Assembly: GCF_014529535.1 (NCBI RefSeq)
Contig: NW_023503313.1
Location: forward strand, 2,128,081-2,192,080
DNA: 64,000 nt
Reading direction: 5' to 3'
Source of the DNA: Bradysia coprophila
Taxonomy: Eukaryota; Arthropoda; Insecta; Diptera; Sciaridae
The notes beneath the pieces were generated by a model. The model ran no database searches. It had not been told where the DNA came from and was given only the letters and a program-made list of their open reading frames with translations. Position 1 is the stretch's first letter. Every line of letters begins with the position of its first letter. Shown here piece after piece: positions 57,366-64,000 of the stretch. Both the position numbers and the translations under genes were made by a program.

Positions 57366-60300
57366 ATGATGATGTCGTATTGTGACCTTTGGATTTAAAA
57401 AATAGTGTCAACCCTAATCCGACTTAATTTACTTTATGTTTCACTCTTCTATTTAAGCAACAATTCCAGCAAAACATAAAAAAATATTAAATTTTGAGTG
57501 AAATGTTTTTCAGGTAATTTAGGAAATAAAATTGGGATTTTTGTAGAACCTTTGCTAATTGTTTCTAAACTCTTATAGTGTATGCACTATACACAATGAA
57601 CCTGCCTCAAAAACGGTGGTTTTCCCTTCTCATTAGGCCTAGGATTTTCTTATTAAATTTTTCACCAACAAGAGATAAGCCATTCACCCTAGAAAAACCA
57701 TGCGCAGAGCGTCTTAGTCAACGGTATTGTTGGTTTTTGCAATGTGCATATTCATTACGGACGTTTGTATGTCGTTGGTAAACACTGGAAGGAAATATAA
57801 TTGACTCCAATATGTGTTCTTTCGATTCAAATGATTTGCATTCAATATCGCTTGTCTGTATTCATCTGTATACCAATTGACATTAATATTTGTTTCGAGA
57901 TTAATTGCCCGTTTTCTTCCACGAACGGTTTGTGAAACGACGAACTGAGTATCTCAATTATTTATGATTAAAAGTTTAATACACTGTCCGCCATCGATAC
58001 GTTTAACGAACTGCTGTTATCTATACCATACTTAAATTATAACTAAACGAACATCCAATCACACGTAGGCATAGCGTGACACATTTTCAATATGGGGTAA
58101 TCATATATCAATGACACATATTCTAATTGGTTGTTAATATTATTGATTCGGTTTTGATCTATTGAAAATTGGATTGTGAGTTTGTTTTTTCTTCTTCTTT
58201 CGTTTCGTTTTGTTTTAACTTTGAATTTATTTAACGTCGACTTGTTCTCGAACGAAATTTAATATGGGATGATGATAAATCCGAAGTAACATTTTTTTGT
58301 TGTTATTATTAAAAACCGTATTTTCATAGCCTGTTCGTTTATGCCAACTCACCATAGCATAACTAAAAACATTCATAGGAATTTTGGATTAGTCATAAGT
58401 CTTGCAGAATTTAATATTTTTGTTTGTGTTGGTCTCGGCGATGATGACTCAATTCCAATTTTTATCTTTATTCGACCTTACATATATGCCTAGAATATTC
58501 AGGCGGCAATAAAAACAATCATTGCTTATATTACAATATACACTTCCTAATAGTTTCAAATTGTTCATAATTTCTACGACTTATACAGTGCACACAAACC
58601 ACATTCTAATACATTAAATTGATATTAGCTAGACAAATATTCGCAAATTAATAAGCGTATTTGTCGGATAGCAAAAAACAACATTTCACACTGTCTTCCT
58701 GGTAGATACGACTTGCGAAAAAAAAAATTAAAATTTTGTTTTTTTTTTTATTATTTATCCAACTTTTTTTTGTGTCTTGTGTAGCAAAGACACAAAAACA
58801 TTTTTTTGAAGACAAAAAAATGTAGCGCAAGAATAACAAAATTGCGCATGTTTGCAGAATGACATGAGCAATAATACACCCAAAGTGCGTAAGTGTGTAA
58901 TGCTTTTGTTGTTGATATTCGAATTAATCCGAGAGTAGAGTTATTATCTACACTTAAATAACAAGAAAAATATACCTCGATATTTTTACTCGATTCTCGC
59001 TTGTTTCTTAGCTTGATTTTGCTTTTATTGTATCGTTGGATATATTTTTTGTCTTCACTGTTTTTCCCCCCATATTCAAGGAAATATAAATATTTATTCT
59101 TGAATTTATTGAATACTTGCGCGCTATATCGAGTTTTTTTTTCGCCAACTTCTTCTGTCAGAATAAAGATTGATTTTTGTTATTATATTTTCGTTCACTT
59201 TATACGTGTACTCGTAGAAAGGATTTAAGTATTTTCTTTTGTCTGGTCATATTTTAGTATAACCTTCTTCTAAGCAACGCGAGATTTTGGTTTTCTATAT
59301 TCTCAAAACATAAATCATTCTATGATTTCGTCATCGCTACACGCTATTTTCGCTATTTTACTCTCTGAACGTATTGCATAATTGTTGTCCTGTATAATAT
59401 TTAGTCGGTTCTTTAGATATATTATGTCAGTTTCGCGATTGTTTCTTTACAGCAAAACTCTCACTTTTTACTTTCACTTCGGTGCTCATATTCATAGTCT
59501 CAGAACCTTGTTACAGGAGTTTTAAAGAAAGGAAAATCGTTTTCAAAATAATTGCTGTGTTAACGATACGATACTGCACTGCATCTATATATTATCATAC
59601 AGCTTACAACATTGTCAATATCATCAAATTATTTTCCTTTGTTTTATAAATCCGGTAGCGATATGATTCTTGTATTGAATAGTTAGTTATCATGAAAATA
59701 ATTCTACGAAAAATGCAATATATAGTTGAACGTAAACACGAGTCGGCTATCATATGCAATGACTTTCAAGCCAAGCGAAAAGTCAACTTCAACAAATCGT
59801 CAAAACACGTGTATCACATGATTTGAGGCTGTGAATATTCACTGTGTTAGCTACAATAACAAAATTCGTTTGGCATTATTAAAACCCGTACGTATTGCCA
59901 ATCCGATTTCGACATTATATGCCATTTTTACATTGAACAGCCAGCACAAACGTTCTGCATAAAAACATTTTTTTTTCTCTCTCATCGTTTCGTTCAAAAG
60001 ACGCAAGTAGTTTGAAACACGTTTCGTTTACACGTCATTGTATTTTAAACGTATAGTATACACGAATGTAATCTCTATGTCGTTAAGCGAAATAGGTTCG
60101 AGAAATTTATTATTAGAAACGGATTATAATCGCATCTCCCTTTTTGTGTGATGAGACAATTATATGGTTGGTCTGGAACTGCATTTTTTTCTCAGAATTA
60201 TTTCGTTCGTCACAATTTGCAAATGGTTTCTATTAGTCCTGGTTTCTATCAGTCCAACATAAATGTAGTTCCAAAACATATTTTAGTTGATTACATCCAC

Positions 60301-62227
60301 TAATTGATGGTGATAAAAAAAAATGTTTAATGAAAGTGAAAGCAAATTCATATTTCCAATAGACTCTGACACCCAAAAGCCTTCAGATCAAGCAAAACCA
60401 TTAAATTCAATTGAATACATTCGGTGTATAAAATCGTTCGTTTAGCTTGTCAAATGAAAATTTCCATTTCGACAATATACAACATAATAACTGACACACT
60501 TTATCTGTCTGTTTCGAGATGCACAAAACGTGTAAAAATACAGATTTTCATTTGTGTCTGCGTTCGAGTATATTATTGTGGGTTCATTATGTATATCATA
60601 ATATGATTGTGAATAGAACACACGAAAAAAATGAATCTACTACCAATAGAACCGCTGCTGGTAACTTTGACGTAGTTGAATGACCTCTAACAGAGCAAGG
60701 GATATTATAATATACTGAAAATTCTTTAATATGCACGAAAACGCAATATAACTTTATTTATGTATGAAACGGACGGATGACTCGTTCGCCTTGTTGATGT
60801 GTGTTTCAAAGTTGTTGTTATATTAGATTTGAATCAGTATATTGTCCGTAACGAAGTCACTGCAACGATTTTTCGCCCCAAAAATTCGATGTAAGTTTCA
60901 AAGTCGGTCAAATAGAGTTTAATAATATTTTACTCAAAATTTGAATATTTGTTTCGGTAATCATTAAGTATACGAAACCTCTTACCCTCTGGGCTTATAA
61001 CTGTCTTATTTGATTTCATTAACGACTTTAAATATTTGAATTGGATATTTCATTACAAGTTTTCGATCTATAGAAATCAATTTCAATGACTATGTAGACT
61101 TAAGTGTTAGATATTATTTCGGTCTCTACCTAAACTACCAAGTCTTGAACAAGAACAAATTGTATCCGACGACGGCAAAGGTTTATTCAAGAATTGACTA
61201 ATAATTTTCTAGAGTCAAAGAAATATGTAGCACTTTGTGACTCGTCTGCTTGATGAAAAGTTTTGAGTGCCGATCTCGCATGTTGCAACCAAATTTATAT
61301 CACAGTAACTCGTACTTCACATCCTTAACTTTCCTAAATTTCTTGGCTCTCTATTATTTAGGTGGAAATGTGATGTCTTTTTCATAGATAATTGAATGTC
61401 TGGTCAGGTCAGGGTTGTACAATATATTGCGACAGTAAACATTCGGTTTTTCAGCTGAGCAGAATAGAAAAACAAATTATTTCTATTCAGCCTATGGTCA
61501 TATCGAAATTTTTTATTGATGGAACATTCTTGGAATGACTAAACAACTGAATGAAACTATCCTCTCAATTATGTGTGTAAAACTCGTTAAAACATTGTGC
61601 TACGACTACCGCAACGAATTTAATTTTGCAATCGTTCAATTTAACAGTCTCCCATTTAAAGGACAAAATTTTTGGCTCTAACTTACCCAATAAATTGCTA
61701 AAAGGCATTTTCTATTTTATCTCGAAAACGTGTGTGTGTGTATGTCCATCGAGTGTCCATTCATTCATTTTGTTTCCATTCTTTTTGTGTACGTATAGCA
61801 GAAAATGTGCACTCACCATTAATACCTTATTATCTGACGGTCGTCCGTATAAAAATATTTTCAATGACCAAAATTGTTTCACAAATTCATTTTTTACGCA
61901 ATTTAATGAACTTAATATTATAATGTTGGTCGAATAGAAAAGCTACACAAGCCACTCATTTACATATTATTTTATTTGCATTACAATTTTTATACTTGAT
62001 TATAAAAGTGGTCAGTTTCGTTAATATGTGGTCACGTGGGCTAGTTGGTTATTGAACACAATTTTTTTTATTTTGTGTTTCATTCAGTTACTGGTTTTCA
62101 AATGAATTTATTTTTCGAGAATGACTTTTTATAAAAAAAGCTAATGGTGAGGTCTGCATTTATATGTATTGTGCCTGAATTGCTTTGACTTGACACACAT
62201 ACCATGTATTTTTTTGTTCGTACATAC

Positions 62228-62406
62228 TTTCTTAACAAATAAAATTCAGATAATTGATTGTTAATTAAATTTGTCTGTTCGAATGGTTTGTTTGTGGATG
62301 AAATTGAAATGACATCAATTGACGTCACTGGTTTCGACTGTATACATTGACAGTCTACATCTTTAGCGTCATTGATTGCAACATTATCGATCAGATTGGG
62401 AGCCAT
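62228..62406 (-). CDS. Candidate first coding exon of an unrecognised gene
   Basis: On the minus strand ATG at 62406 opens a frame (MAPNLIDNVAINDAKDVDCQ...) with balanced, polar composition unlike neighbouring chance ORFs. It reaches TTAAGAAA followed by GTATGTACG, a good splice donor, after 59 codons plus two bases. A stop codon lies upstream in frame, consistent with an initiating exon. No acceptor partner or homologous family was identified; the next exon would lie to the left. Confidence 0.3.
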
Positions 62407-63083
62407 TTGAACATAATCGAAACGACGATGGATATGGAAATTCTTCAACCATCACTTAAACACCCACATATGTGTTGCCATTCATTCGTTTAAACGCAAT
62501 TTATCGCACGGACAACATTCTTTGGTAGATTTTTTTTATTCCACACACAATCTCACATATTCACATATTCGATCAGAGTTATTTAACGATCATTGTGATC
62601 ATGCTGTCTAGAGTCCTTGAAAATAATTGTTGATTCGGTATGGGAACTGAAGGAGTTGAATTATCGTTTTTAGCAGCATAGTACACAATTTCAATTATCA
62701 TCATAATGTTGCGATTAGTTTGGCAAATTTTGAAACTAGCATAAGGTAAACATGTTATGCAAACTCTCTGATATTATTCACTTTAATATTACTGAAAACA
62801 AAAGCTAAAAAAAAAGTTTCACTTTCATGTATTTTACAATGCTACACCGAACCAAGAAACAAACATGCATTTTAATTAACCTAATTTTCACCTGCCTTAA
62901 TTTATATCAATAGAACAATAAATACGGCGCTCTAAGTGAACATACACACTATTGCAATGAAGAGAAGAAGAAAAAACTAACCAACTAACTAAAATATATA
63001 ATTAGACGTGAGATTTTTCAATGAAACACGTTATGTGTACGTCTTATTATGTGAGTATATTATGTATTAATAGAAACGATGTA

Positions 63084-63114
63084 TTTTATCACTTACTCAT
63101 GATAAGTGATAAAA
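63084..63114. repeat. Perfect 12-bp hairpin
   Basis: TTTTATCACTTA and TAAGTGATAAAA are perfect complements around the 7-nt loop CTCATGA. Confidence 0.6.
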
Positions 63115-63380
63115 CTGTTGTACGAACAATGCGAGAACAATGCTATGTACGATATCATCTCTGCTGATTAGATGATGATATATCATCGTATACAAATATT
63201 CGCTCACCTACCTGGATGATGTTTATTTCTTTGCTCTTCTGACAACGAATTTTGTCGTTCTTTAGTTATCATGCCACATTGGAATTTCCTAGAAGTGAAA
63301 TCTTGCCATCGGTTAATTTATCTATCCCAGAGTGTAGAGAGATTAAAGTTTCCAACCAAACTGATCTTGACAGATCTTGT

Positions 63381-63410
63381 AGCAAAGCACAGCAAAGCAA
63401 AGCAAAGCAC
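63381..63410. repeat. AGCAA-type short tandem repeat
   Basis: Several AGCAAAGC/AGCAA units in a row. Confidence 0.7.
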
Positions 63411-64000
63411 CATCTAACAATTCCACATCCAATATCAAAATTAAATATTCAAATTCAAAATCAGGTCACATCATTTCTTATCGACCAGAAGAAGTGAACA
63501 CAATTTTCGATGGAGTTTGATCCTATCGCAAATGCGTTTTCAATTTAATTACAACGTATATATCTGTTCGGCAGACACTAGCGTCATACACTTACGGTAT
63601 TGCAACAGAAAAACAAAAACTCATTTTCGTTAAGTCAAAATAGTGCGTCATTTCTACTTCGTAAAATAAATGTATAAAATAAGCAAACAAGGAAACAATA
63701 AACGAGCATTTTTTCTTCTTCCACTTTTGAAGTGAAGTGACTGATACTTATGTACACACCGTGTGCTTTATTAGATGTTTGCAAGAGGAAGAAGAAAATA
63801 AAAAATAGTGAAATATGATTAGCATAATATATTTGTATGATGTGATGGTTTTATACTTAAGAGTTATCAAGGAAAATTGAAATTATTTTCCTTGAATGAA
63901 ATATCTTTTTACAGTATACACAAAATGTTACATCCATACGTATGTATATTACACAAAACATGGTAAAATTGTTATGTACACATTGAGTAAATGTTTTATA

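Larger units (their letters stand above)
44561..64000. other. Long non-coding region without a recognised gene
   Basis: Nineteen kilobases of A/T-rich sequence, with microsatellites, one hAT MITE, inverted repeats and hairpins noted separately. Short open frames here are Lys/Phe/Ile/Tyr-rich and look like chance. Two weak coding-exon candidates (55009-55054 plus, 62228-62406 minus) end at good donors. Large introns or regulatory space of one or more genes is the likeliest content. Confidence 0.55.

Noticed and set aside
1..64000. CRISPR arrays, bacterial operons, phage genes
   Set aside because: Spliced genes, tRNA structure and LTR retrotransposon show eukaryotic nuclear DNA; no regular spacer-repeat arrays were seen.

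Overview
This is AT-rich animal nuclear DNA, almost certainly from an insect and probably a fly (Diptera). The support is short GT-AG introns of 55-71 bp in several genes, insect-like versions of housekeeping proteins, a Ty3/Gypsy element of the mdg1/412 type, and many small terminal-inverted-repeat elements. The genus cannot be read from the sequence; a nematoceran fly is a guess.

Layout. Positions 1-5797 hold the 5' two-thirds of a Ty3/Gypsy LTR retrotransposon on the minus strand: LTR, tRNA-Arg-type primer site, long leader with a small membrane-protein ORF, gag, and an uninterrupted pol that runs off the left edge. It lies to the left of two well-supported minus-strand exons of an unconventional myosin motor domain (8233-8295 and 12644-12759). 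A further candidate micro-exon is at 17103-17128. The retrotransposon therefore probably sits, sense-oriented, in a large myosin intron. Positions 17-26 kb are non-coding with several foldback or MITE insertions. A tRNA-Arg(UCU) gene is at 26254-26326 (minus).

Positions 27.7-40.3 kb form a compact housekeeping cluster: NDUFA4/MLRQ (minus, 3 exons), a saccharopine-dehydrogenase-like oxidoreductase (minus, 7 exons), NAD(P)HX epimerase NAXE (plus, 5 exons) and eIF2B alpha (minus, 5 exons). All four could be assembled start to stop with consistent splice phases. NAXE and eIF2B alpha converge with 112 bp between stop codons. From 40.3 kb to the right edge no gene could be recognised; there are MITEs, microsatellites, hairpins, a probable 5'-UTR exon near 44.5 kb and two weak coding-exon candidates (55.0 and 62.3 kb), which suggests introns or intergenic space of large developmental-type genes.

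The genes do not form a pathway. The most notable signals are a textbook -1 frameshift cassette (slippery heptamer, 7-nt spacer, pseudoknot) at the gag-pol junction, and a predicted N-myristoylated single-pass membrane micro-protein in the leader upstream of gag. No new multi-gene system was found.
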